Shown here: piece by piece, positions 1-9,564 of the stretch
How positions within the stretch are numbered: the first letter of the stretch is position 1
How the letters are laid out: the number at the start of each line of letters is the position of its first letter
Source of the DNA: CAZIFG01 sp964539135
GTDB taxonomy: Bacteria > Margulisbacteria > Marinamargulisbacteria > GCA-2716485 > CAZIFG01
DNA: 37,500 nt
Assembly: GCA_964539135.1 (NCBI GenBank)
Contig: CAZIFG010000018.1
Span: 1-37,500, forward strand
Reading direction: 5' to 3'
Translations under genes and position numbers: made by a program
Notes under the pieces: model-generated
What the model was told of the DNA's origin: nothing
What the model saw: the letters and a program-made list of their open reading frames with translations, nothing else
Databases searched by the model: none

Positions 1-576
1 ACGATTAGCACGAATGCGACTTTGCTTCGGCAAACTGCGATTTCTACGAATGTGAGTTCGGCAATAACGGGTCAGGTTTTAAAATGGTCAGGAACGAGTT
101 GGGAAGCAGGGGATGATCAGGGCGGAAGTTATACATTGCCTACAGCCAATGCCTCTAATTTGGGTGGCGTTAAAATTAATGGTGGGGGGCTAACCCTAAA
201 TGCGTCTGGGCTTTTGTCTATTTCGCCCAGTGGGGGCGTTGTTGTTACAAAATCATTTCCTGGTTCGGGGGTCTCTGTTAGTGGTCCGAGTTCTTCTTCT
301 GGAACGCTTAATTATACCCAAATGGGGAATGTTGTTTATTTTAGTATTTTTATGTCTAGTGTTTCTTCAGGTGTTTACACGCTTTCGGTGGCGGGGCTTC
401 AAATGCCTTCTTATACCGCGCCTTTTAGCGGTTTTCATGTTTCTGGAGGTAATCCATTATCTGCACCTTATTTGGTTAATGGAAATTGTAATGCTTCTGG
501 AATTCAGTTTTATATCTCTGACTCGACGTCTAATGATGACCTTTATCTTTCAGGCTTTTACTTTCTGAGTAATTAA
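1..576 (+). CDS. Phage-tail-fibre-like / adhesin C-terminal fragment (5' truncated)
   Basis: The frame is open to the window edge, so at least 191 residues of a longer protein are present and the start lies outside. The first part contains imperfect repeats (TISTN, then AISTN) followed by GQVLKWSGTSWEAGDD and LGGVKINGGGLTLNASG. These strings are typical of phage tail fibres and of bacterial surface fibres that borrow the same modules. The last 115 residues or so (TKSF to the C-terminus) are rich in Ser, Gly, Tyr and Phe with alternating hydrophobics, as in a beta-sandwich receptor-binding tip. No other phage gene is seen next to it. The stop is 59 bp before the giant gene downstream, so co-expression is possible. 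The role, binding a surface ligand, is inferred from the family resemblance only. Confidence 0.6.
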   Translation, partial: TISTNATLLRQTAISTNVSSAITGQVLKWSGTSWEAGDDQGGSYTLPTANASNLGGVKINGGGLTLNASGLLSISPSGGVVVTKSFPGSGVSVSGPSSSSGTLNYTQMGNVVYFSIFMSSVSSGVYTLSVAGLQMPSYTAPFSGFHVSGGNPLSAPYLVNGNCNASGIQFYISDSTSNDDLYLSGFYFLSN

Positions 577-635
577 TATATTATACTTCTGTTACACTAT
601 TTCTTTTATTTCTTTTATTTTATTGAGGTGATCTT

Positions 636-3600
636 TTGTATAAAGTACTTTCTCAGAAAAGCACGTTTTCTATGGGTTCGTCTTCGGTTGCTTCTTTGAA
701 GCCTACGGTTTCAAAAGAGCCCGGTTTTTTTGATTTTTTGACCTTTGTTGTTAGAGGCGCTCAGTCGGCCTTTGGTGGTGTAAGGGAAAAAATAGGGAAA
801 CACGATCGATTGTGGATTAAAACCCAATTTACTTTAAATGGACAATCTATTGCGTGTGAAAAACACTGTTTTGGGGGCGTTATTGAATCGGGGATTAATA
901 AGGTCTATCGTATTTTGGATTCGAAAGTGGCGAGTTATTGCTATTTTTCTGAGGCCGAGATGCGCGCTTATTTGGTTTCAAAATCGTGGTGTAAGGTTTC
1001 TGATACCTGTGCTTATAATTTGGCCAGTTTAGAGTATTTAGAGAATCCAGGTCTGAGTCAGCAACAGTATGTGGGATCGGGTTCTTCTCCTGATGTTAAC
1101 TCTATTCAATTTCGAAATCCGTATGACGTTCAGACTCAGATTGCGTTAGGAGATTTGGATTCAACTTATTTTTCTGGGTTGACACCTTCTTCTTTATTGT
1201 CTACGCGCTTTCAGCGGCTTTTTTCTTGGGGAGAACCTCAATCTCGAGAGGGTATTTCTTACCAGCAAAATCAGGGGAGGTTTTTTCCTAAAGGGTATAG
1301 AGTTCCTGTTCATGAGGCCCCTGAAACACTTCGGTTATGGGTTTTAGACCATCAAGACGTGTATCCAAATCCTTATTTTTATGTGGTATCTGAATCTGCG
1401 TTAAACGACCTTATTCAGTCTGAAAAAGAGGCCCTTCACGCTCAGAAAAGTGCTAAAGCTAAAGGGCTTTGGGATGCCTTATCTGCCCACCATAAAGGAT
1501 TTTTTAATGATTTTGATGCTTTTATGGATTTTTATGTTTCCTTTGATGATGTATTTGGATGGGAAAAATCACGCACTGCCTTTCGATACGATACCGATAG
1601 AACTTGGGGGGGGCTTTTGACACAATGGGGTCTGGATGCGGGTAGCTTGGCCCTGCGATTGGCTGTGCTTCAATCTCCTGCACTTTTGATGCACTTATTG
1701 GGGATGACGCTTGCAGGATCTTTGATTCAAACGGGGTTGGAATCCGTTGTAGGGGAAGGACATTCTGCTGTTCCAGTCGCAGCTCGTTTGGCCACACATG
1801 TGGCGGCTTTAGGGGCTTCTGGTGTGGATTTGTCTTTTGTGGAATGGCAAAATTTGGTTTCTTTAACCTATTTGACGGAGATTCTTTCTGCCATTCCGGA
1901 TGTGTTGAAGGGGGCTACGCAATTACTTGTTCTTGAAACGTGGCGTAATGCTTTGACTCCTGTTTTTCAGGCTATGGGATCGGGGGCTTATGCCGATGCC
2001 CGTCATTTTTTGTGCACCAATGTATTGAACGCGGTTATTTTGGAGTTGGGNNNNNNNNNNNNNNNNNNNNNNNNNNNNNNNNNNNNNNNNNNNNNNNNNN
2101 NNNNNNNNNNNNNNNNNNNNNNNNNNNNNNNNNNNNNNNNNNNNNNNNNNCCACATGGACGACTTCGCGGATTTTCTGTGGATGCTTCTGTTGGTAAATT
2201 GCCGGATTTGGATTCGGCGCCCTCTGGCCCTTCGGAGCCTCCTTTGGGGTCTCTTCGTAAGGGGTTGGGACATCGAGCGCTTCTCGATGGGATGAATGGG
2301 ACGTGTATCGCGCCTTTCCCCCCCTTTATGGAGCCTACGAACGCTACGGTATTTGGGGATACTGAGTATTCTGAGGTTTTTCAGGCGCCTGCACAGAGTG
2401 CCGGTACCAATTTAACGGTTTTGAGTAGTGATCCTTCTCAAATTGATGCTTTTGTTCGTCCGGAATATTTGAGCCGTTTTTCTCAGTTAGGGGTGCCTTT
2501 TACGCCTTCTGCGATGGGGTATTCCAATGGGACGTTGTTTTTAGCTATTTCGAATCAGGTGGCGATGATTGATGCCGTTTCTGGAACGCCTATTTTGGCC
2601 CCTCTATCTTCTTATACGTTTAATAGTCAAACAACGGCTTTTACATCTATTACTAAAGTAGAGTCTTTACCGGATGGTTTTTTGGTTTCGGATCGTAATG
2701 TTTTGATTCGTTTTAATACAAAGGGAGATGTGGTTTCAACTTTAAATTTGAAGTTTGGAACTACTAATGTTAACGTTAAGGGCTTGGTTGTAAGCGGAAA
2801 CAATGCGTATGTTTTAGATGATACGAATCGTATTAATGCTGTCGATTTAACCTCTTTTACGCTTTCTAATTCTATCTTTATTGGCGATACTGTTCGGGAC
2901 TTGTCTTTATTTAACGGGTTTCTTGTTGTTGGAGGGGCGTCTAAAGTTTCTTTTATTAATACCTTAGATTCGCGACAACGACAAAGTTTGTCACTTCCTA
3001 TTACGGTTTTGACGACAGATGGACATTTTTTGTTTGGGGCTACTTCTACTCAGCTTTATCGGTTTTCTCAGGATGATTCGGGTGAATTTAATGTAGATTT
3101 AGAAACGGTGATGGATTCTGCTGTTTGTTCGGCATTTACACGGTTGTTGTGTCGCAATGGCCTTTTACAGGGCGTATGTTCTTCGGGTGTTTTTTCTATC
3201 AATCCTGAAACTCTTGAAATTCGCAATATGGTTCCAGGTACTTTTTCTGCACTTGCGTATGATTCTAGAGATTGTCTTTTTATTGGAGAATCGGGCTCTC
3301 TTCTTTCTACGCTTAAAGGAGATAAAGTACTTCCTGATGGGTCGCAAAGCCAGTATCAAGTTGTGGCGTCTTCTGTGGCGCCAGGGGTTCGGACGGTGTC
3401 CTTGTCTGTTAATGGTGTGAGTACGCCTTTTTCACTGCGATCTGATCAAGTGCCTGCAATTGACTGGACTTTGGCGCAGTCTATTTCATCTTTGGCCATT
3501 TCTGTGAATAGCAGTTTGAGTGTTATTTCAGGACAGGCGGGGCAACTTCTGTCTTTTAGTTTGCCTTGTTCGGCTTTTTCAGATGATCAATCTTTATCTC

Positions 3601-6600
3601 TATCTGGATTTTCTTTTTTGGGACCTTTAAGTTTTTCGGTTCGAAAAAGTGCCGATAATACGTCCGTTATTTTTGAAACGGTAGTGGATCCTTCTGTTCG
3701 AGATACCTTGGAATCCGAAACGATTACCTATACAGATCCTTTTGGGGTTTCTGTGAGTCGATCTTTTTCGCTTTCTATTCCGGATGTTGCCCCTCAACTT
3801 AAGCCTGGCGTGACCTTGCCCACGCAGCAAAATCCCTTATCTATCCCCATTGGAGCTACTCCGGGTTCGGGTGGATTTATTGCGTTGAGTCCTCTTTTTG
3901 AGGGTATTGCTGTTCGATTCGAGGTGATGCAGACGCCTGTTATGCGCACGACCTCGGGTGAACTTGTACCCTTGGTGACAGCAGATGCTTCTGGGAATTT
4001 AAACGTATTTGCGTATCAGGGGGCGTCAGGGCTTCATGAAATTAGGGTTGTTCCTATAGATGATAAAGGCCTTAGAGGTGTGCCTGTTTCGTATTGGATG
4101 AATTTTAAGCCGCATGATTTGACTTTTAATCCTCAAGTGGCGTCTGTGATGAGCTCTTCCTTTCCGACGCTTTTTATAGGCGATCTTAATTACATTTTAT
4201 TTTCTGCTTCTTCTTTAGTCGGCTCCTCCGATTATAGTGAGATCTCTTATAATGTCACGGTGACGATTCGAAATTCGGCCGGTGCCGTTTTGTCCCGTTA
4301 CCAAGTAGGCGAGTCTGGACCTGTGAGTGATTCGTGTTTGTATCAACCTTTGGTTAGACGGGATGCCGTTTCGGAGGCTCTTTTTAGAGGAGATATTTCT
4401 CGGTTTTGTGAAGGCAATCAGGTGAGTTTTGAAATTATTGCGTGTGCTGTTTTTGAAGATGGTCCTGTTTTTTCGCCTGTTCAGTATGCGAATGGAACTG
4501 TTGTTTTAAACTCCACGGGGCAACCTGTGCTTCAAGCACTGTGTTCCAATTTGGGGACGGTTCTGAATTCAGGGTCTGTTACATATAGTCCACCTGTAAT
4601 CACAGGCGGCGTGCCTGCGTCTATTGTTGTGAATGCATCCCAACGTTATGAATGGGATTTTCCTTCTGTATCTGGGCCTTCGCTTTCATCAGGCTTGGAA
4701 ACGGCACAGTTTTCTTTGTCTCGTTTGGATGGGACGCCTTTAACAGAAGGCGTAGAGTGGGGGGTGGATTATTCCAGACGGAAACTTTGGATTCAGGTGG
4801 GGCCCCGTGGTTATTTGGCTCAAAATCAACTTCGGGCGCCGGTTGGATTTGTTTTGACGCCTTATGGGGATGCGCTAGGGGCTTCTCGTTCGGGGAATCC
4901 TGTTCCTTTGACTCTTGTTGTGGAAAATACCTTGAAAATTTTAGGTGTGGATTCTCCGTTGTCTCCTGTTCCAGAAGATGGCAATATGACCATTGACCTT
5001 CGTGTGACAAGTCCAGATCCCTTGATTCGGGCGTCTTTAACAGCGAGGCAGGGCTATTTTGGTACGAGAGATCGTGTGGGAATTTCCTATACAGGAGATT
5101 CGACTTCTGTTAATGCGTGGCTGGCTTCTCAACGGATAGATTTAGAAGAAAATGCTTTAGGCGATGCTGGATATGATTATTATGTAGAACCTATAGGCAT
5201 TGCTGTGACGGGTGCCAGTTATTCAGGTACAGTTCTTGCGCCTATTGTAGGATCTCCGGATGGTCCTGTTCGTCGGGTTGTGTCTCTGGAACCTGTGGCT
5301 TTAACCAATGCTAAGGTTGCAGTTACTGTTATTCAAATGGGTATGCTTTTTGTCGATCGGGATCAATTACCCACCCCCCTTGTTCCGGCGAATCTTTCGG
5401 CTTATGCTTTAAATGAGGGAGGTACTTTGGGCGTGCCTTTGGTTGTGAATGCTCGCTTTTTGCCTGGGTCTACAGATGGATATGAAATTTCTGTTTTAAC
5501 CACGCCTACAGGAACAGAGCCTTTGCCGCCTGAATTTAGACTTTTTATTGGGGCTCAGGACAGTCAAAATTTAACAGCGCCTCGATTGGTTCAAAAAGAT
5601 TTTGTGAATAACAATATCGTAATTCCTGACACACGTTTATCTCCTCTTGAGAAATTTCAAAAATATGGCCCCCCTTTGTTCTCGGCTTCTTTTGCTGCGA
5701 ACCTTATTTCGCTTCTATCGACGTCTATGATAGGTCATCTTTGGGATAAGCCGACGCGTCGTTCGCTTCGAGCAGGTTTACAACCAGCCTTGGCGTATTT
5801 TTCACAAGACGGTGGGGACATTAGAGAACTTCAAACTTTATGGAGTAATTTGGAATCTGAATTACAGGGAGCCCATTTTGGGGTTTCCATTTCTATTAAT
5901 GAAGAGACTATTCCTATTTTGGAGGCCGCGCGTCTTTTTTTTGGGATGGTATTTTCGCATTTATTTGACTCCCAAACAGGTAAATTGAAAACTCAAGATC
6001 CTTTGGGTTCTGCACTTTATTTGGAGCAAGGGGGGAAATTATTAGACATTCTTAAAAACAAAATAGATACACGTGCTTTTAGCAGCACAGATTCTTTGGG
6101 GGAACAAAAACTGGCCTATCATGTGGCCCTTGTTTTGAGAACCTTTCTGTTGATTGATTATTTACGGCAGTTTATGGGGCTGCATTTGATGGATAAAGAT
6201 TCTTTTGTAGATCGCTATAATGGATTTTTAGTTAATTTGCGCCAAAAATTGGCTTATTTTAAATCTCATCCGCGTTCTAAAGAAGGGGTTGCTTTAGAAC
6301 ATGTCTTGTCTGAAATTGAATTTTTAATTTCGGATCGTGTGACGCAGGGACATCCTACCTTAATGGTGATTGCCAAACGGGCTTTGGCGTCTGCTGCTAA
6401 GACCCCTTTTGTTCCCTTGCTTTTTATATATTATTTTTATACGCTTTTGTCTCGACCCACTGCCACTCCTTCAGCTAGCTTAGATTTTCAGATCCTTTTA
6501 TCGCCGTATCAAATTTTGTTCAATCCTCAGACATTGAGTTCATTTATGAATCGTGTTTCTCGTGAAAAATTGCTAGAAAACCGAACTCGACCGGGTGTTT

Positions 6601-7688
6601 TGGCTAAAAATGCTTATTTTCGCTTTTTAATTTTTGGATTGTTAAATGCGTATGATTCGTCTACCCCTGATTTCACGATTAATAAATCACTCTTAAATTT
6701 ATTTTTTAATGGGGGTAAATCTCGCAATGGGGGGACTTCTCTTTTGGGGCTGTCTTTTTTTAATGCCTTAGATGATGCTACCGGAATAACCTTGTGGCCT
6801 TCTTTTCATAAGGATTCACGTTTGTTGGGGCTATCTGGAGATCATCGCGTGTCATCGTTTCGATGGATGGTTTATGAATTGAGTAAGCTTTATTTTATTA
6901 TGAAGCGAGCGACTACTTTAAACGATCTTTCAGGCCCAGATAGGGCCTTATATGATGAATGGGTAGCGTATTCACATTCTTTGTATATTCAACCTATAGA
7001 AACGATGTCTATGGTGGGCGCTGGGGTCAATTCAGGGCCTTCTTTGTCTATAGGGCGTCCTCGTCGGAGTAGTGCAGCGACTCTTCAATTGGCCAGTTCT
7101 AGTCGGCCGCATTATTTTAATGGGGTTCCTTATAATGATACTCCGGTTTTGTCCTGTATGACCCCTTTTTCAGCTGGAAATATTTCTTTTTGTTTGGCAT
7201 CGGAGCTCCCTAACGTTTTGTTTGGAAGCTCAACTTCAGAAGGTTCAGGGGGGTTAGTGTCTCGCTTTACTCAGAGTTTAGAAGGGCAGGGGGTTGTTAC
7301 CACTTCGGGGCGTTTTTATCCTTTTTTAGAGTCTTCTGCGGAAGCTGCTTTTGTACGCTTGCTTCCTATTTTTCCACGAAATGATATCCATCGTTCAGCG
7401 TTGCTACCAGATGTTCCCCCCTCCCCTCAAGTAGGGGCTACACCGCTTGCAGTTTCTACTACAGGTGCTTCATCTTCGACTACAGCTGTTTCTGTTGCGT
7501 TTCCAGCACAATCTCGTATAAATCCTTTATTTAACCTTAGGCAGGGCGCTGTGGGGTTTTTGGGTATTCAAATGAGGACTGTGCCGCCACCACCGCTACC
7601 ACCAACACCAACACGACCTCTGCAAGCGGGGCAGTCTGTTGTGAATTCTTTGAAAGTGCAGAAGGTATCTTCTTCAACTCGGAAGTAG
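636..7688 (+). CDS. Giant propeller/cadherin-like protein (2350 aa, contains assembly gap)
   Basis: I do not recognise this as a named family. The start is TTG at 636 with GAGGTG at 625-630 five bases upstream; there is no signal peptide. Residues 1-470 are a mixed globular region with a weakly hydrophobic stretch near 350-372. The 100-N gap covers about residues 472-505. Residues about 620-900 show repeated four-strand patterns ending in phrases such as NAVDLTS or FINTLDS, as in a beta-propeller. Residues about 920-1660 carry Ig/cadherin-like units, including EDGNMTIDL and SVNAWLASQRIDL, which resemble the EDG and VNAAL signatures of long bacterial adhesins. Residues about 1670-2200 look helical. 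The C-terminus has a proline cluster (VPPPPLPPTPTRP). The 571-aa gene follows after 3 bp. A large structural or host-contact protein is an inference; it could equally be two genes merged across the gap. Confidence 0.7.
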   Translation: MYKVLSQKSTFSMGSSSVASLKPTVSKEPGFFDFLTFVVRGAQSAFGGVREKIGKHDRLWIKTQFTLNGQSIACEKHCFGGVIESGINKVYRILDSKVASYCYFSEAEMRAYLVSKSWCKVSDTCAYNLASLEYLENPGLSQQQYVGSGSSPDVNSIQFRNPYDVQTQIALGDLDSTYFSGLTPSSLLSTRFQRLFSWGEPQSREGISYQQNQGRFFPKGYRVPVHEAPETLRLWVLDHQDVYPNPYFYVVSESALNDLIQSEKEALHAQKSAKAKGLWDALSAHHKGFFNDFDAFMDFYVSFDDVFGWEKSRTAFRYDTDRTWGGLLTQWGLDAGSLALRLAVLQSPALLMHLLGMTLAGSLIQTGLESVVGEGHSAVPVAARLATHVAALGASGVDLSFVEWQNLVSLTYLTEILSAIPDVLKGATQLLVLETWRNALTPVFQAMGSGAYADARHFLCTNVLNAVILELXXXXXXXXXXXXXXXXXXXXXXXXXXXXXXXXXXPHGRLRGFSVDASVGKLPDLDSAPSGPSEPPLGSLRKGLGHRALLDGMNGTCIAPFPPFMEPTNATVFGDTEYSEVFQAPAQSAGTNLTVLSSDPSQIDAFVRPEYLSRFSQLGVPFTPSAMGYSNGTLFLAISNQVAMIDAVSGTPILAPLSSYTFNSQTTAFTSITKVESLPDGFLVSDRNVLIRFNTKGDVVSTLNLKFGTTNVNVKGLVVSGNNAYVLDDTNRINAVDLTSFTLSNSIFIGDTVRDLSLFNGFLVVGGASKVSFINTLDSRQRQSLSLPITVLTTDGHFLFGATSTQLYRFSQDDSGEFNVDLETVMDSAVCSAFTRLLCRNGLLQGVCSSGVFSINPETLEIRNMVPGTFSALAYDSRDCLFIGESGSLLSTLKGDKVLPDGSQSQYQVVASSVAPGVRTVSLSVNGVSTPFSLRSDQVPAIDWTLAQSISSLAISVNSSLSVISGQAGQLLSFSLPCSAFSDDQSLSLSGFSFLGPLSFSVRKSADNTSVIFETVVDPSVRDTLESETITYTDPFGVSVSRSFSLSIPDVAPQLKPGVTLPTQQNPLSIPIGATPGSGGFIALSPLFEGIAVRFEVMQTPVMRTTSGELVPLVTADASGNLNVFAYQGASGLHEIRVVPIDDKGLRGVPVSYWMNFKPHDLTFNPQVASVMSSSFPTLFIGDLNYILFSASSLVGSSDYSEISYNVTVTIRNSAGAVLSRYQVGESGPVSDSCLYQPLVRRDAVSEALFRGDISRFCEGNQVSFEIIACAVFEDGPVFSPVQYANGTVVLNSTGQPVLQALCSNLGTVLNSGSVTYSPPVITGGVPASIVVNASQRYEWDFPSVSGPSLSSGLETAQFSLSRLDGTPLTEGVEWGVDYSRRKLWIQVGPRGYLAQNQLRAPVGFVLTPYGDALGASRSGNPVPLTLVVENTLKILGVDSPLSPVPEDGNMTIDLRVTSPDPLIRASLTARQGYFGTRDRVGISYTGDSTSVNAWLASQRIDLEENALGDAGYDYYVEPIGIAVTGASYSGTVLAPIVGSPDGPVRRVVSLEPVALTNAKVAVTVIQMGMLFVDRDQLPTPLVPANLSAYALNEGGTLGVPLVVNARFLPGSTDGYEISVLTTPTGTEPLPPEFRLFIGAQDSQNLTAPRLVQKDFVNNNIVIPDTRLSPLEKFQKYGPPLFSASFAANLISLLSTSMIGHLWDKPTRRSLRAGLQPALAYFSQDGGDIRELQTLWSNLESELQGAHFGVSISINEETIPILEAARLFFGMVFSHLFDSQTGKLKTQDPLGSALYLEQGGKLLDILKNKIDTRAFSSTDSLGEQKLAYHVALVLRTFLLIDYLRQFMGLHLMDKDSFVDRYNGFLVNLRQKLAYFKSHPRSKEGVALEHVLSEIEFLISDRVTQGHPTLMVIAKRALASAAKTPFVPLLFIYYFYTLLSRPTATPSASLDFQILLSPYQILFNPQTLSSFMNRVSREKLLENRTRPGVLAKNAYFRFLIFGLLNAYDSSTPDFTINKSLLNLFFNGGKSRNGGTSLLGLSFFNALDDATGITLWPSFHKDSRLLGLSGDHRVSSFRWMVYELSKLYFIMKRATTLNDLSGPDRALYDEWVAYSHSLYIQPIETMSMVGAGVNSGPSLSIGRPRRSSAATLQLASSSRPHYFNGVPYNDTPVLSCMTPFSAGNISFCLASELPNVLFGSSTSEGSGGLVSRFTQSLEGQGVVTTSGRFYPFLESSAEAAFVRLLPIFPRNDIHRSALLPDVPPSPQVGATPLAVSTTGASSSTTAVSVAFPAQSRINPLFNLRQGAVGFLGIQMRTVPPPPLPPTPTRPLQAGQSVVNSLKVQKVSSSTRK
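2051..2150. other. Assembly gap (100 N)
   Basis: Exactly 100 undetermined bases lie inside the giant gene. A round 100 usually means a scaffold join of unknown true length. The frames on either side happen to agree, so continuity of the protein across the gap is plausible but unproven. Confidence 0.98.
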
Positions 7689-7691
7689 TAT

Positions 7692-9407
7692 GTGATGAAA
7701 AAACAGATTTCTACGCTTCAACGCCCTCAATCGTCTGTAACGTCTTTTTTGGAATCTGCTTATGAGGTGATCGTGACTACTTGTTTTTCTGCTGAAAATC
7801 CCTTTTTTGAACTTTCTAGACCCTTTACCTTGGGTATTAGAGTTGATCAAAGGATTCAAAGGCAGGTTTCTACACCTACGGTTTTAGAGTTTTTGTTGAC
7901 GGCTGTTAGAATTTTAAAAAAAGAAGCTGAACTGTCGACATTTTTTTCTAAACTGGCCTTGAATCCTGACACCAGACAGGGTATTTTGTCTTTCAACATT
8001 AACTACGATCTTATTTGTGAGGAGGATGGAAAACGTGTTGTTAAGCGAGTTAGCGCTTCTCTTTTTTCATCATTGTTGACAGAAAATGAAATGCGTTATG
8101 TTAAGGCCCTGACGGATCCTATGACGGATGTAGAATTGAGCCGTTTTTTGTTTACGCATAAGGCTTTTGATGATATTCGATTGATTGATCTGTTGCCTTA
8201 TTGTCGCTGTCTAGATACTTATTTAGGGCTGATTCATCGATTGGATAAAACAATCCTGGAGCGTGAATTAATTCGAGCCGGAACATTGCCGCTTCCAAAT
8301 AAAGGGTGGGTTTTTATCATGATGCTATCGTCCTACTACCCTCAAGTGGCCTTATCGGTGATGTCAAAATTTACCTTTTCAGAGCGGACTAAATTTTATC
8401 CTTTCTTTTCATCTATTCATCACTATTTAAAGCGTGCCCCCATTAAAAATGATTTGTCTCTTTTTTTAATGTCTGTTTTTTTTGATCAGGATAAATCCAA
8501 AATTCGACTAGGGCTTTCGGCTATTAAACGGTCTGACAATTCTTTAGTTTTATTTTTACTTCAAACCCCCGATTATTTGAAATTGATGAAAGATTTGAAC
8601 TTAGATCCTCAGACAGGGGGGGTTCGTGTTCCCACTTATTTAAAGGACGGAGTTATGTCTGCGTCTTCAACGTCTATTTTGTTTCGATATCAGATTCTTT
8701 TTAATGGAAAATTTTCAGAGTTTATGAAAGCGTTTGAGTCTGTTTCTTTTTTTCCAGATGATATTGAAGATCCCGCATTATTGAGTGGTATTCAGGCCGA
8801 ACTTAGCGTTGCTTCTCTTACCAAAAGTCAAGTGCTTAAATGTATTAAACATTCAAAATCAACAGGTTTGTGGAGGGATCTATTAAAAAGCTTAGAATGG
8901 GCGTTTAAGTACTATGAGCAGGAAGAAACTTCTAAAAAAAAGGACGCTGAAAAGGCTCACAAAATAGCGTCTTTTAGTTCTATTTTACCGAGCCCCTCTA
9001 TTTTACCGAGCCCCTCTGTTTTATCGAGTCCAGCGTCTTCTGTTTCTGTTTCACCGCCTCAAGATGTGAGAGTTGTACCTTCTAAACTGTTAGAGGCACC
9101 CTCTAAAGTAAAACGAGAGGTGGTATGGGAGGAAAATCCTTCGGTTGTTTTACATCAAGATACACTTAAAGATCTTTTATCTTTTTTTAATTGCTGTTCT
9201 CTTAATAAAAAGCTTGATTCTAAACATAAGAAACAAACGTTAACCATCATATATGCTATTTTAACGGATTTGGAATCCTTAGATGTGCTTAAACCCGATG
9301 ACAGTTTAGATTTGCCACGTCAATATGCGAATTATAATCGGGTTAAAAAACATCTAGATAAATATAAGGTGTTTGAAAAAACCTTGAAAAATCTTGGCTA
9401 TTCGTAA
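7692..9407 (+). CDS. Unknown 571-aa predominantly helical protein
   Basis: I do not recognise this protein. It starts with GTG at 7692 or ATG at 7695 (GGAAG at 7681-7685 serves either), 3 bp after the giant gene, so the two are almost certainly one transcript. No signal peptide or membrane segment is evident. Residues 1-410 are rich in Leu, Phe, Ser and Lys with regular helical spacing. Residues about 425-470 form a Ser/Pro linker made of short tandem repeats (SILPSP). The last 100 residues or so (from TLKDLLSFF) form a compact, lysine-rich helical domain. A cytoplasmic partner or regulator of the giant protein is an inference from position only. Confidence 0.7.
   Translation: MMKKQISTLQRPQSSVTSFLESAYEVIVTTCFSAENPFFELSRPFTLGIRVDQRIQRQVSTPTVLEFLLTAVRILKKEAELSTFFSKLALNPDTRQGILSFNINYDLICEEDGKRVVKRVSASLFSSLLTENEMRYVKALTDPMTDVELSRFLFTHKAFDDIRLIDLLPYCRCLDTYLGLIHRLDKTILERELIRAGTLPLPNKGWVFIMMLSSYYPQVALSVMSKFTFSERTKFYPFFSSIHHYLKRAPIKNDLSLFLMSVFFDQDKSKIRLGLSAIKRSDNSLVLFLLQTPDYLKLMKDLNLDPQTGGVRVPTYLKDGVMSASSTSILFRYQILFNGKFSEFMKAFESVSFFPDDIEDPALLSGIQAELSVASLTKSQVLKCIKHSKSTGLWRDLLKSLEWAFKYYEQEETSKKKDAEKAHKIASFSSILPSPSILPSPSVLSSPASSVSVSPPQDVRVVPSKLLEAPSKVKREVVWEENPSVVLHQDTLKDLLSFFNCCSLNKKLDSKHKKQTLTIIYAILTDLESLDVLKPDDSLDLPRQYANYNRVKKHLDKYKVFEKTLKNLGYS
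8979..9032 (+). repeat. 18-bp tandem repeat, three units, in-frame
   Basis: Two identical 18-bp units (8979-8996 and 8997-9014, beginning TCTATTTTACC) are followed by a diverged third (9015-9032). They encode SILPSP, SILPSP and SVLSSP in a flexible linker. The unit is a multiple of three, so copy number can change without breaking the frame. Confidence 0.85.
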
Positions 9408-9411
9408 AATT

Positions 9412-9553
9412 GGGGCTGTTTCGAAACGCCTATTTTGGCCATCTACTGTGTTATCCTAGTCCTCAAGTCTTCATTTATGATATATAAATTCCGGGCTTTC
9501 GGACTCGGAATGCCTTGTAGTTGATCCAAACGTAGGCATTTCGCAACAGTCCC
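9412..9553. mobile_element. 142-bp terminal-inverted-repeat element, copy 1 (intergenic)
   Basis: This stretch matches 32806-32947 over its whole 142-bp length with about 16 mismatches and no gaps by hand alignment. The ends are inverted repeats of about 20 bp with consensus GGGRCTGTTGCRAAAYGCCT, typical of IS-derived ends. It has no room for a transposase, so it is a MITE-like or palindromic element. The flanks are AAATT and AAGTT, a possible decayed 5-bp target duplication. It lies 4 bp after the stop of the 571-aa gene and downstream of clpX, which points towards it. Confidence 0.85.
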
Positions 9554-9564
9554 AAGTTCTTGGC

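Noticed and set aside
4621..5010. Open frame of 129 codons on the minus strand inside the giant gene
   Set aside because: It lies wholly opposite a coding region, has no ribosome-binding site and no recognisable domain; it is a by-product of the strand composition.
1..9407. Complete prophage at the left end
   Set aside because: Only one tail-fibre-like fragment is present; no capsid, terminase, integrase or lysis gene follows, and composition matches the chromosome.
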